In this document: positions 9,088-15,882 of the stretch, one piece after another | Position numbering within the stretch: the first letter of the stretch is position 1 | How the letters are laid out: every line of letters starts with the position of its first letter | From: a virus | Reading direction: 5' to 3' (one strand) | Virus record (IMG/VR): IMGVR_UViG_3300037156_000120 | Location: 1 to 58,547 of that record | Length of the DNA stretch: 58,547 nt | Position numbers and translations under genes: made by a program | Notes under the pieces: model-generated | The model's input: the letters and a program-made list of their open reading frames with translations, nothing else | Told to the model about the DNA's origin: nothing | Database searches by the model: none

Positions 9088-9536
9088 GCATTAGCGATCT
9101 TGCCATCGTTGCGAGCATGATCCTCTCGTCCATTTCTATCTTGAGCGTTGTTTATATTGGCGGCTGGCGTTTGGGGCGTTTAGAATTGCAAGTGGCCACC
9201 ATGTGGGAATTCACCCTGCGCCGCGCGCACGTCGAGGTGGTAGATTCAGGATTCGGAACAAGAAACAGTCCGCTCCGCCTGAACGAAAGCGCCACGGTGC
9301 TGATGTCGAAGATGGAGACTGAGTTGCGGGCGCTCTATGCGGAAATGAAGAAGCCTGTTTTGGATCAGGACTTAGCCCTCGCAATAGAGAGGCAGTTCGG
9401 GGAGCGCATCATGGACGAAGTATGTATCCCGAATAAACTGCGCTTAGGGGCGTGCCTCATCATGGCTATTGGCGCAGCGAAGAATGATCCTGTCGTCACG
9501 GCGGTATACACTAAACATTCAAAGGACGCGCGCTAA
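9084..9536 (+). CDS. Small membrane protein in the lysis cassette (150 aa)
   Basis: Overlaps the spanin stop by ATGA. One N-terminal TM segment (about residues 5-27, LAIVASMILSSISILSVVYIGGW) precedes a soluble helical domain with several acidic and basic residues. No family is recognised. Its position between spanins and endolysin suggests a late membrane role, possibly lysis-related. A strong terminator follows. Confidence 0.65.
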   Translation: MSISDLAIVASMILSSISILSVVYIGGWRLGRLELQVATMWEFTLRRAHVEVVDSGFGTRNSPLRLNESATVLMSKMETELRALYAEMKKPVLDQDLALAIERQFGERIMDEVCIPNKLRLGACLIMAIGAAKNDPVVTAVYTKHSKDAR

Positions 9537-9600
9537 AGGTCTTTCCCATCCACTGAAACCGGCCTGCGCCTTTCTTCCCTCGGGCGCTTGTCGAGACTGG

Positions 9601-9628
9601 CCGCCAGCGAAAGCTGGCGGTCCTTTTT
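9601..9628 (+). terminator. Rho-independent terminator before the endolysin gene
   Basis: Perfect 8-bp stem CCGCCAGC / GCTGGCGG with a GAAA tetraloop, followed by TCCTTTTT. This is a textbook intrinsic terminator on the plus strand. It lies 65 bp after the 9536 stop and 40 bp before the endolysin start, so it would reduce endolysin expression unless read through. Confidence 0.85.
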
Positions 9629-9667
9629 ATCAAATTCTCCCGACGTACGCGACGAAAGGTTTCCACC

Positions 9668-10192
9668 ATGCTTCCGACATTCGAGACAGCGTTGCGTCTT
9701 TTGCTTCAACACGAAGGCGGCTTCGTCAACAATAGTTCTGATCCTGGCGGAAGAACCAACCTCGGCGTAACGCAGCGCCAGTGGGAAAAATACGTCGGCC
9801 ACCCGGTAGACGAAGCCGACATGAGGGCCCTTACGCCCGCGCGCGTATCCCCTTTCTACAAGACCGAATATTGGGATGCGATAAAGGGCGACGCGCTGCC
9901 AGCTGGCGTCGATGACTGCCTGCTCGATTGTTGTGTCAACAGCGGCCCCGGGCGCGCAGTAAAGATCCTGCAGGGCGTTCTCGGCCTTGCCGAGGATGGC
10001 GCGATCGGCCCGGCGACGATTACTGCGGTCTCGTCACGATCGCCGCACGACACGATTCCAGCATATTGTGCTGCCCGGCTGGCTTTCCTGAAGACGCTCC
10101 CAACATGGCCGACATTCGGCAAGGGCTGGGAAGCGCGCGTCGTTGAGGTTCAGACCGAGGCGCTGGCTTTCGTCAGCCACGACAAAAGTTAG
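9668..10192 (+). CDS. Endolysin, GH108-type muramidase with peptidoglycan-binding domain (174 aa)
   Basis: Hydrolyses peptidoglycan at the end of infection. The N-terminal signature EGGFVNNSSDPGGRTNLGVT (residues 16-35) is that of glycoside hydrolase family 108, with Glu16 the likely catalytic acid. The C-terminal half (LDCCVNSGPGRAVKILQ, then DGAIGPATITAV) matches the linked peptidoglycan-binding module. The length is normal for single endolysins and there is no signal peptide, so a holin is needed for export. The gene is separated from the rest of the cassette by a terminator and ends 13 bp from the convergent minus-strand gene. Confidence 0.92.
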   Translation: MLPTFETALRLLLQHEGGFVNNSSDPGGRTNLGVTQRQWEKYVGHPVDEADMRALTPARVSPFYKTEYWDAIKGDALPAGVDDCLLDCCVNSGPGRAVKILQGVLGLAEDGAIGPATITAVSSRSPHDTIPAYCAARLAFLKTLPTWPTFGKGWEARVVEVQTEALAFVSHDKS

Positions 10193-10205
10193 GCTCCCTC
10201 TCTGA

Positions 10206-10439
10206 CTATTCTGTTGGGGATTGGCGCGGTGAGCCGTCAGCGTTGCGTGTAAGCGCGACGTTGATCCACATCGCTGTCTCGCGGATGCGGCGTAGAATGT
10301 AGGTCTTGTCCGGGCCGTCATCGAGCGCCTTGTCGATCACGGCGGCATAGTCAGCCGTGGTCTTACGCAGGGCGTTCATCACATCAACCTGCCCATCGGT
10401 CGGCTTGAGATAGTCAAATGTCGAAGGGTGTAAAAGCAT
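10206..10439 (-). CDS. Acb2/Tad1 hairpin-like protein, putative anti-CBASS sponge (77 aa)
   Basis: Short all-helical protein. Two helices, around VDVMNALRKTTADYAAVIDKAL and TYILRRIRETAMWINVALTR, are joined by a GPDKT turn, and the C-terminus has NADGSPR. The ILRxIRETAMWxNVAxTR pattern resembles the Acb2/Tad1 hairpin family, small phage proteins that bind cyclic oligonucleotide signals and so block CBASS or related signalling. It is the last gene of the leftward unit, in an accessory area where anti-defence genes are usual. The family call is from pattern memory; ligand binding is inferred. Confidence 0.6.
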   Translation of the reverse strand: MLLHPSTFDYLKPTDGQVDVMNALRKTTADYAAVIDKALDDGPDKTYILRRIRETAMWINVALTRNADGSPRQSPTE

Positions 10440-10481
10440 TTTCAGTTCTCCTTTATGCCGGGGGAAGGCCCGGCTCCTTAC

Positions 10482-10670
10482 CTAGAATTGTGAAACTGGA
10501 TTGAACCGGGTACTGGCGCGACCATCGGCAAACGCCTTTTCCAATTCTTTCTGGATCAGGTCTTTGGGCCATGCGTCATCCGGCACCGGCTTGGCGTGAG
10601 GCCAGCGAACTTCCCAGCCGAAATCCGTGATCGTGTCGTACAGGTGCTTGGCGCGTTCGGCAGGCGTCAT
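10482..10670 (-). CDS. Hypothetical protein (62 aa)
   Basis: Short soluble protein starting MTPAERAKHLYDTITDFGW, rich in Trp, Lys and Pro. ATG 10670 has GGGAGCAAACC just upstream as a plausible RBS. It sits in the tightly packed small-gene run. No family recognised. Confidence 0.65.
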   Translation of the reverse strand: MTPAERAKHLYDTITDFGWEVRWPHAKPVPDDAWPKDLIQKELEKAFADGRASTRFNPVSQF

Positions 10671-10680
10671 GGTTTGCTCC

Positions 10681-10824
10681 CTACTTGGATATGATTGCGG
10701 CGAGAATGCCGATCAGCAGGACGGTCTGCACCCATGACAGCAGTATTCCGATGGTGACTTGTCTAAGTGCTTCGCGCCGCTCTGGGTCTGTCCGCGCAAT
10801 CCAGTCTCTAGTTTCGTCGTCCAC
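10681..10824 (-). CDS. Small single-TM protein (47 aa)
   Basis: GTG start at 10824 with AGGAG 4-5 bases upstream. A charged N-terminus (DDETRDWIARTDPERREAL) is followed by one hydrophobic segment (TIGILLSWVQTVLLIGILAAII) and a final Lys. Probably an inner-membrane peptide. Function unknown. Confidence 0.65.
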   Translation of the reverse strand: MDDETRDWIARTDPERREALRQVTIGILLSWVQTVLLIGILAAIISK

Positions 10825-10837
10825 GGTCTCTCCTCTC

Positions 10838-11338
10838 TTATTCGTTCACTAGGGCGATGAAGGCACCACCACCGAAAATAAGCGCAAGCATGAATGACAG
10901 CCATCCCCACCACGCGAAGGCGACATTGTGCGGAGATATTCCGATGCCTTTTGGTTCGGCAATGGCCCCGCTAGTGTGAACAAGAGTTTCACGGACGCGC
11001 ATCATGGTGTTGGAAATCTCCAACGGCGCATCATTCTTAGGAAGGGCGCTTAGGATGGCTCGGCTGTCCACCATCCGGCGATACCAGAAGCCAATGTCGT
11101 TTGTCGGGTAGTTGAATAAGACGCCAGTATTCCCGGCGGTCATCCCGTTTCGTTCGGCATAGGCGATGGCCGCGTCTAGCCTCTGCACGGCAATGGCCGG
11201 GTCGGGGGAGGACGCCGCCTGCGAAATGTAATCTTCGCAGTTCAGTCCGAATTGAATGTTGTAATAGATGCGAGTGCCAGCCCACGCCAAAAAGGCGAAG
11301 CAAGCCATCGCGCCGATAAATCCAAAAAACGCTTTCAT
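10838..11338 (-). CDS. Two-TM membrane protein (166 aa)
   Basis: Start ATG 11338 chosen because AAGGGGAGACTTTTG lies directly upstream; the open frame extends further but has no better start. TM segments at the N-terminus (FFGFIGAMACFAFLAWAG) and C-terminus (AFAWWGWLSFMLALIFGGGAFIAL) flank a roughly 115-residue soluble loop. No family recognised. Part of the leftward small-gene run. Confidence 0.7.
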   Translation of the reverse strand: MKAFFGFIGAMACFAFLAWAGTRIYYNIQFGLNCEDYISQAASSPDPAIAVQRLDAAIAYAERNGMTAGNTGVLFNYPTNDIGFWYRRMVDSRAILSALPKNDAPLEISNTMMRVRETLVHTSGAIAEPKGIGISPHNVAFAWWGWLSFMLALIFGGGAFIALVNE

Positions 11339-11351
11339 CAAAAGTCTCCCC

Positions 11352-11558
11352 TTATAGAGATTGAAGTTTGCCAGCGCGGCCATCACGGAAGGTGCGCTGC
11401 TCTCTACCAGCCGCCTTTCCGTTCTGATAGCCGGTGGCATACGCCTTGCGGCTCTCGGTGCTACCGGGGCCGCTTGGCGGGTTGCTGCCGTTGCCGTGGA
11501 GGCCGTCTTGATACCCGGCGCGGGTCCAATCGGCGGCGGTCACAACTTTCGGTTCCAT
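11352..11558 (-). CDS. Small Gly-rich hypothetical protein (68 aa)
   Basis: ATG 11558 follows GGGAGACTTTTC, nearly the same leader as the next gene downstream. Hydrophilic protein with AGYQDGLHGN and YATGYQNGKAAGREQ, two similar GYQ(D/N)G motifs. No family recognised. Confidence 0.65.
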   Translation of the reverse strand: MEPKVVTAADWTRAGYQDGLHGNGSNPPSGPGSTESRKAYATGYQNGKAAGREQRTFRDGRAGKLQSL

Positions 11559-11569
11559 GAAAAGTCTCC

Positions 11570-11746
11570 CTATCTGACTTTCTTAAAGTGTTTGTCCCAG
11601 CACTTGTCGCAGACCGTGAATGTCGTGCCGCCTTCATCCTTTGAGCGGAGCGTCCCGCAATCCTCGCAAGGATAGACGCGATCACTGTTGTTCTTTGGCG
11701 AACGGACCGGCCCGCTACGGTCACAGACTTTAACGACGCTTCGCAT
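11570..11746 (-). CDS. Zinc-ribbon protein (58 aa)
   Basis: Start ATG 11746 with GGGGAGCGAA upstream. Two CxxC knuckles, CEDC and CDKC, about 20 residues apart, form a likely zinc ribbon after a basic N-terminus. It belongs to a group of zinc-binding mini-proteins in this region. Function unknown. Confidence 0.7.
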   Translation of the reverse strand: MRSVVKVCDRSGPVRSPKNNSDRVYPCEDCGTLRSKDEGGTTFTVCDKCWDKHFKKVR

Positions 11747-11749
11747 TTC

Positions 11750-11810
11750 GCTCCCCTACTGATTTTTGTAGCCGGGGAGAAACTGCACCCCAGCCGTGTT
11801 GACCCGCGCC
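11750..11810. repeat. 61-bp perfect direct repeat, copy 1
   Basis: Identical to 13074-13134. It covers the stop and last 16 codons of the gene at 11756-11854, encoding a tail ending VNTAGVQFLPGYKNQ. The second copy is the end of the gene at 13080-13298. Recombination between the copies would delete or duplicate the five genes between them. Confidence 0.95.
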
Positions 11811-11854
11811 TTGTAGCAAGTATCGCATGTGCATGGGCATTCGCCGTGGGTCAT
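11756..11854 (-). CDS. Cys-rich mini-protein with duplicated C-terminus (32 aa)
   Basis: ATG 11854 is preceded by AAAGGAGCGACC, a strong RBS. The N-terminal half has four Cys (CPCTC, then DTC); the C-terminal half is encoded by the 61-bp repeat. It looks like a chimeric or shortened relative of the 13080-13298 gene, with a new start and a new zinc knuckle. Confidence 0.55.
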   Translation of the reverse strand: MTHGECPCTCDTCYKARVNTAGVQFLPGYKNQ

Positions 11855-11864
11855 GGTCGCTCCT

Positions 11865-12170
11865 TTATATCAATTCGCCAAGTTGGAATTTTACGCAAGC
11901 GCGGCGAAACAGCGTGGAAAGTTTCGGTCCTTTGAATGTGTTAGTCTTCTCGACCCAGCCCATCTTCCACCACTTACCTATGCCACAGCACTTCAAACAT
12001 TCCTGCATCGCGGTACGCAACCGCTTCCCGTATCCGCCGTGGCTGCCAGTGCAGCAGCCATAGTGCCACTTAAGACCGGACTCTTCGATGCCATCGCCGG
12101 GTCGCGACATCATAACGCCGCGCGCTTCGAGCCAATCGGCTGCCAGCTTTTCTCTATCGCGGAGTAGCAT
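11865..12170 (-). CDS. Hypothetical protein (101 aa)
   Basis: Starts MLLRDREKLAADWLEARG. Contains a cluster of Cys/His in YGCCTGSHGGYG and CLKCCGIGKWWKMGW that could bind metal. The basic C-terminal part (LFRRACVKFQLGEL) may bind nucleic acid. No family recognised. Confidence 0.6.
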   Translation of the reverse strand: MLLRDREKLAADWLEARGVMMSRPGDGIEESGLKWHYGCCTGSHGGYGKRLRTAMQECLKCCGIGKWWKMGWVEKTNTFKGPKLSTLFRRACVKFQLGELI

Positions 12171-12181
12171 TTCCCGGCTCC

Positions 12182-12673
12182 CTACTTGGCTTCTGTTGAT
12201 ACTGAAACAATCGCAACCAGCAATTCGTGCGAACGCTCAAGATACTGCACCCGCGTTTCTTCGGTCCATGACAGCGCGCCCTTGTCGGCAAGATGCTCGA
12301 TTGCTGCTTCGATCTTCTTGGTCGAAACAGGAAAGCACTCTTTGGCGTTGATCTCTAGATCATTTCGCAGCGTCATCGTGACAGGGACGCGCCGAAGGAA
12401 AAGACCGCCCATGTCGTGATGCTGGCGACTGTTCGGCTCCATGCCGCGCGCCTCAGCGTCACCGGCCCGATACCATTCATGGGTCGCGGTCAAAGATTGA
12501 TCGACACGGTAGAACTCGCTTTGCGCCACGCCATCACAAAAGCGCACCCGACACGGGGCCATGAATGGCGTCGTGCCATCGTCCTTGTCCACGGTGACAT
12601 ACCACGAATTGCACTTCCGGCATGTATAGCGGTTTTTCTGGCCGACTAGGCTGTTGCCGTTCTTGTCGCTCAT
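12182..12673 (-). CDS. Zinc-ribbon-headed hypothetical protein (163 aa)
   Basis: N-terminal CRKC pair and a later APCRVRFC pair suggest a small zinc-binding domain. A helical domain follows with a long amphipathic C-terminal segment. Start ATG 12673 overlaps the upstream gene's stop by one base (TGATG). No family recognised. Confidence 0.7.
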   Translation of the reverse strand: MSDKNGNSLVGQKNRYTCRKCNSWYVTVDKDDGTTPFMAPCRVRFCDGVAQSEFYRVDQSLTATHEWYRAGDAEARGMEPNSRQHHDMGGLFLRRVPVTMTLRNDLEINAKECFPVSTKKIEAAIEHLADKGALSWTEETRVQYLERSHELLVAIVSVSTEAK

Positions 12674-12885
12674 CAGATGAACCCCTTATCCTTTGCCAGC
12701 CATTCTGGCATCGTGAACGTGCCATCGTCGTTCCGCTCTACCTGAGACTTGGGCACCCATTCGGTGTACTGCCCGTCATAGATGCGGAAAGCCTTTTCGG
12801 TTTCGCCTTTGAGTTCGGCGGAAATGTCTACGAGGTCCGACGCGCACTCACCGCGATTGCCAGCGTTGCCGTATGGGAGCACCAT
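12673..12885 (-). CDS. Hypothetical protein (70 aa)
   Basis: ATG 12885 was chosen because AAGGGGAATTTTG precedes it; a longer open frame upstream lacks an RBS and would overlap the next gene. Acidic, soluble, with KAFRIYDGQYTEWVPKSQ and a C-terminal WLAKDKGFI. Short proteins of this kind are common in phage early regions. Function unknown. Confidence 0.7.
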   Translation of the reverse strand: MVLPYGNAGNRGECASDLVDISAELKGETEKAFRIYDGQYTEWVPKSQVERNDDGTFTMPEWLAKDKGFI

Positions 12886-13067
12886 CAAAATTCCCCTTCG
12901 CGTTCGGCATAGTCGCCGCACCAATCTGTTTTCTGCACGATAGGCCAACACGCGAGCCACGGCTTTTTCTCCGCGAGCCTTTCGGCGGCAATCGTCGCGC
13001 CGCATGGAGCCATCCGGCGGCATTGCTCTGTTGGCACATCGAAGAACTTGCATGTCTCACACTTCAC
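12885..13067 (-). CDS. Cys-rich zinc-binding-like protein (60 aa)
   Basis: Cys pattern CETC at the N-terminus, QCRRMAPC in the middle and DWCGDY near the end fits the widespread phage mini-family of CxxC-FF-...-DWCGEF proteins. The ATG of the next gene overlaps its stop (ATGA). Function unknown. Confidence 0.7.
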   Translation of the reverse strand: MKCETCKFFDVPTEQCRRMAPCGATIAAERLAEKKPWLACWPIVQKTDWCGDYAEREGEF

Positions 13068-13073
13068 GGCCCG

Positions 13074-13134
13074 GCTCCCCTACTGATTTTTGTAGCCGGG
13101 GAGAAACTGCACCCCAGCCGTGTTGACCCGCGCC
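13074..13134. repeat. 61-bp perfect direct repeat, copy 2
   Basis: Identical to 11750-11810. Here it forms the 3' end of a normal-length 72-aa zinc-finger gene, suggesting this is the parental copy. Confidence 0.95.
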
Positions 13135-13298
13135 GGACGCCAGACCATGCCGCAATGTTGGCAAGCGTGAGTGTGGTGCGGCTTCGTCGCAAACTCGCCT
13201 TCGTCAATGTGCCGCTCGCCGCAAGCTGGGCACCAGAGCAGCATCGGGAAAATGTCTACCGCGTCTTGGATCATCCGAACGCTTGGCTTCTTGCTCAC
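13080..13298 (-). CDS. Zinc-finger protein with GVQFLPG tail (72 aa)
   Basis: Contains CPAC, then HHTHACQHC about 20 residues later, a likely zinc-binding pair, and the conserved ending VNTAGVQFLPGYKNQ. Proteins with this arrangement (CPxCGxRHxDEGEFATKPHHTH) recur in phages of proteobacteria. Its last 16 codons lie in the 61-bp repeat shared with 11756-11854. Confidence 0.75.
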   Translation of the reverse strand: MSKKPSVRMIQDAVDIFPMLLWCPACGERHIDEGEFATKPHHTHACQHCGMVWRPARVNTAGVQFLPGYKNQ

Positions 13299-13310
13299 GG
13301 CTTCACTCCT

Positions 13311-13733
13311 TCACTGATTTTTGGTTGGCTGGAAGATTACGATTGCAGACGGAAACGGCGCTGAGTTTTTATGACCGCCGAACTTCAACCGTCCACGCAA
13401 AAATTCTACCTGTCCCTTGATCGCGTAGTCATGCCACCACGCAGTATCGGTTCTGGCCGGAACAAGACACACCACCGTCGCGCCAGATTGGGCGCTCTCG
13501 TAAGCCTTCTTCATCCACCGGCCTATCGTGCGACCATAGGGCGGGTTCATCCAGCACACGCCGGTCCACTCCTGCACCAAGCCGTTCTCGGCTTCGGAAA
13601 AGTATTCGTAGCATTTTGTGTTGTCCTTGTTCGCGCAAACATCGCGCACGAAATGCCAGCGCGCATGAAGGCGGTCAAACAAATCTTGCGGCGTTGACCA
13701 TAGATCGGTGGCGCTGCTGAAATGGACGTTCAA
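13311..13733 (-). CDS. Phage DNA N6-adenine methyltransferase, Dam-like (140 aa)
   Basis: Matches the phage DNA N-6-adenine-methyltransferase family: N-terminal FSSATDLWSTPQDLFDRL, DVCANKDN, and the catalytic motif NPPYGR after CWM. Probable activity is transfer of a methyl group from S-adenosylmethionine to adenine in DNA, likely to protect phage DNA or alter regulation. The TTG start at 13733 has GGGAGG five bases upstream and overlaps the stop of the small TM gene (TTGA). The target sequence cannot be read from the protein. Confidence 0.85.
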   Translation of the reverse strand: MNVHFSSATDLWSTPQDLFDRLHARWHFVRDVCANKDNTKCYEYFSEAENGLVQEWTGVCWMNPPYGRTIGRWMKKAYESAQSGATVVCLVPARTDTAWWHDYAIKGQVEFLRGRLKFGGHKNSAPFPSAIVIFQPTKNQ

Positions 13734-13891
13734 TGCGTCCTCCCGAAAGTGATAATTGTCGTGAGGCCAAGGGCGCAAGCCCAATACCCAGCCGCCCACA
13801 AGTTTCCGGCGAACAGCCAGCGCGTCACCGCCAGCCCGTACAGGGTCATGATGACGAAGTTGAAAATGCGAGGGTCTAGCAGGACGGTCAA
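13730..13891 (-). CDS. Single-TM mini-protein, paralogue A (53 aa)
   Basis: TTG start at 13891 with GAGGGAG six bases upstream. It starts TVLLDPRIFNFVIMTLYGL and aligns without gaps over 53 residues to the gene at 15712-15873 (shared LLDPRIFNF, RW, W37, TFG, final His). One or two hydrophobic segments; membrane protein. It ends in TTGA overlap with the Dam-like gene, exactly as its paralogue does with another methyltransferase. Confidence 0.75.
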   Translation of the reverse strand: MTVLLDPRIFNFVIMTLYGLAVTRWLFAGNLWAAGYWACALGLTTIITFGRTH

Positions 13892-13904
13892 AATCGCTCC
13901 CTCG

Positions 13905-14630
13905 TTATGCTGCTTTGGTTCTGGACAATTCCAGCCGCTTTTGCGCCATCACAAAATACTCACCCTCTAGTTCTATGCCAATGAAGTTCCGGCCAGTGTT
14001 GATTGCGGCGTGGCCTGTTGTGCCGCTGCCCATCACATTGTCGAGGATGGTGTCGCCGGGGTTGCTGTAAGTGCGGATCAGATATTCGCAGAGGGCGAGC
14101 GGCTTCTGCGTCGGGTGTTTTCCTCCCCGCTGCTTGTCGCTTGAAAACCGCAGCACATCGCGCGGGTAACGGGTGGTGCTGTCATACGGCGTCCGGTCAT
14201 GCTCGTTATAGACCGGACAATCTTCGCGGCGTTTCTTGGTGGAAACCTTGCGTGCATGGCCGCTGGTCATCTGCGGATTGTAGGTATATCCGCCAGCAGA
14301 GAACACCAAGATATTTTCGTGTGCCTTCATCGGTGCGCGGTTGGCGTTGAGGTGCCCGGTGGCATTTCCCTTTTCCCAAATCCATTCGTGGCGCAGTTCT
14401 TTGATGTTGCTCATACCAAGCATCTTATCGAAGGGCGATTGAGCGAACAGGACGATAGCGCCACGGCATACGCGCCTGAACTCCGGCCATAGCCGCTGCA
14501 GGTCAATGGGGCTATCCCATTTGCAGTTGGTGGTGCCATACGGAAGATCGGCAAGGATCATCGCAGCCGAGCGGCTGTTCAGCCCCGGCAGGATTTCCAT
14601 GCAATCTCCATGTAGTAGATGCGCGGTCAA
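13905..14630 (-). CDS. DNA methyltransferase, beta-class (241 aa)
   Basis: Motif IV appears as DLPYGTTNCKWD near residue 28 and motif I as MGSGTTG near residue 203, with HPTQKP just before it. The order IV, target region, I is that of beta-class DNA amino-methyltransferases. The first proline of DPPY is Leu here, a common phage variant. TTG start at 14630 with AGGAGCGATTT upstream. Likely modifies phage DNA against restriction. Specificity unknown; no cognate endonuclease is nearby, so it is an orphan. Confidence 0.85.
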   Translation of the reverse strand: MTAHLLHGDCMEILPGLNSRSAAMILADLPYGTTNCKWDSPIDLQRLWPEFRRVCRGAIVLFAQSPFDKMLGMSNIKELRHEWIWEKGNATGHLNANRAPMKAHENILVFSAGGYTYNPQMTSGHARKVSTKKRREDCPVYNEHDRTPYDSTTRYPRDVLRFSSDKQRGGKHPTQKPLALCEYLIRTYSNPGDTILDNVMGSGTTGHAAINTGRNFIGIELEGEYFVMAQKRLELSRTKAA

Positions 14631-14688
14631 AATCGCTCCTCGTTTGCAGGGTCGGCGGCTCGGACGATTAGCCCAAGCCGCCTTCCGG

Positions 14689-14838
14689 TTACTTGATCGT
14701 CTTTTCAGATGCGACGGCGCACCGTGCGTTCGCTGCGTTGCAAGCCGCCTGTGAAAACTTCAAGGCGTCGTCCGACTTCTCCGCGCTCGCGGCCTTATCT
14801 ATCAGTTGTTCAACGGCACTTTTCGTCTCAGTCGTCAT
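14689..14838 (-). CDS. Small helical protein (49 aa)
   Basis: ATG 14838, weak RBS (GGAGCTAG). Starts MTTETKSAVEQLIDKA, then ALKFSQAACNAANARCAVA, a single amphipathic Ala-rich helix pattern seen in small proteins of rhizobial phages. Function unknown. Confidence 0.65.
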   Translation of the reverse strand: MTTETKSAVEQLIDKAASAEKSDDALKFSQAACNAANARCAVASEKTIK

Positions 14839-14844
14839 CGGGTT

Positions 14845-15078
14845 CTAGCTCCGATTAGAAAGCCCAGAGCCGCTGGGCGCGGTTTCGAGTGCGTCTAGGA
14901 CGTGCTGCGGGTTATAGCCGGGTTTGAAGTGCCACTCTGCATCTGCCCCGCAATAGGTCATGTCCGCGACATAATTTAGCGCCTCTCTCGCCTTCCGCAG
15001 CTTCGCAGAGGCGGCCATGCGAGCGTCCATATCTCGGTGCTGTTGCTCAACGCTGACGAGAACTTGTGTCCTGCTCAT
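14845..15078 (-). CDS. Hypothetical protein (77 aa)
   Basis: Start ATG 15078 chosen (GGGGCAAAGG upstream) over an upstream in-frame start that overlaps the methyltransferase gene. Helical N-terminus with VSVEQQHRDMDARMAA, ending PSGSGLSNRS. No family recognised. Confidence 0.6.
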   Translation of the reverse strand: MSRTQVLVSVEQQHRDMDARMAASAKLRKAREALNYVADMTYCGADAEWHFKPGYNPQHVLDALETAPSGSGLSNRS

Positions 15079-15088
15079 ACCTTTGCCC

Positions 15089-15715
15089 CTAAACTGCAAG
15101 AGTGAACTGCCGCTGCGCTGCCTCGATGCGCTGGCAGGCAATGTCGAAATACTTTGGATCAATCTCTATGCCGGTGAATTTTCGCTCCATCTGCACCGCC
15201 GCCACGCCGGTTGTCCCACTACCCATGAACGGGTCGAGAATGGTTTCGGCAGGTTCGGGCAATTTAGAAATGCACCACTTCATGACGCGAAGCGGCTTTT
15301 GTGTCGGATGACAGCCGCGCTCTGCGTTAGTGGCCGCGATTGTCTGGTCCACCAACCGAGCGTTGCCGTCTAGATTGGTCCAGGCCATTTCACAATCCGC
15401 CATAGTTATGACGGCATCGCGCTTATACCAGACTAGAAAGCAGCGTGACGGTGGCAAGGAGAAGTAGTTTCCGCCCCAGACCACCGCGCTCTTTGCTTTT
15501 GAGATTGCCAGTTCGATGTTCTTTTGTGGCGCACAGGCATCCCAAACCTTGTATTTGCCCTCGAACTTTTTACCCCATGTTCCGCCTTGCAATTTCTCCC
15601 CAAGCCCATATGGCGGGTCAGTCACCAAAGCATCAGCCGTCCCAAGCGTCGGCAATATCTCCCGGCAGTCTCCCAGGTAGAGCGTAGCGTTTCCGATTGT
15701 CTCAGCCCGGCTCAA
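15089..15715 (-). CDS. DNA methyltransferase, beta-class (208 aa)
   Basis: Motif IV TDPPYG near residue 35, HPTQKPLRVMKW, then motif I DPFMGSGTTG near the C-terminus: a site-specific DNA methyltransferase with circular order IV-TRD-I. N-terminal GNATLYLGDC is the usual beginning of this family. TTG start at 15715 overlaps the stop of the small TM gene (TTGA); a longer frame exists but would run through that gene. Third methyltransferase in 2.4 kb. Orphan, presumably anti-restriction or regulatory. Confidence 0.87.
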   Translation of the reverse strand: MSRAETIGNATLYLGDCREILPTLGTADALVTDPPYGLGEKLQGGTWGKKFEGKYKVWDACAPQKNIELAISKAKSAVVWGGNYFSLPPSRCFLVWYKRDAVITMADCEMAWTNLDGNARLVDQTIAATNAERGCHPTQKPLRVMKWCISKLPEPAETILDPFMGSGTTGVAAVQMERKFTGIEIDPKYFDIACQRIEAAQRQFTLAV

Positions 15716-15873
15716 TGTTTGTACCCGAATGTGACAGTTAGCGTGATAGCGAGCGCCGAGAGCCAGTAGCAGCAATCGGCCCATGACCCATTGATGGCCC
15801 AGCGCATCGCATTGGCGCAGTACAGGCCAATGATGATGAAGTTAAAAATGCGCGGGTCTAGAAGATAGGCCAC
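15712..15873 (-). CDS. Single-TM mini-protein, paralogue B (53 aa)
   Basis: GTG start at 15873 with GAGGAGCAACC upstream. Starts AYLLDPRIFNFIIIGLY and aligns gaplessly with the 13730-13891 product. Hydrophobic, rich in Trp and Cys; likely membrane-bound. It is translationally coupled to the downstream methyltransferase by a TTGA overlap. Confidence 0.75.
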   Translation of the reverse strand: MAYLLDPRIFNFIIIGLYCANAMRWAINGSWADCCYWLSALAITLTVTFGYKH

Positions 15874-15882
15874 GGTTGCTCC

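Noticed and set aside
13733-13799. ATG-like longer start for the Dam-like methyltransferase (MGGWVLGLRPW...)
   Set aside because: The extension lies within the upstream 53-aa gene in another frame and has no RBS; TTG 13733 has GGGAGG at good spacing.
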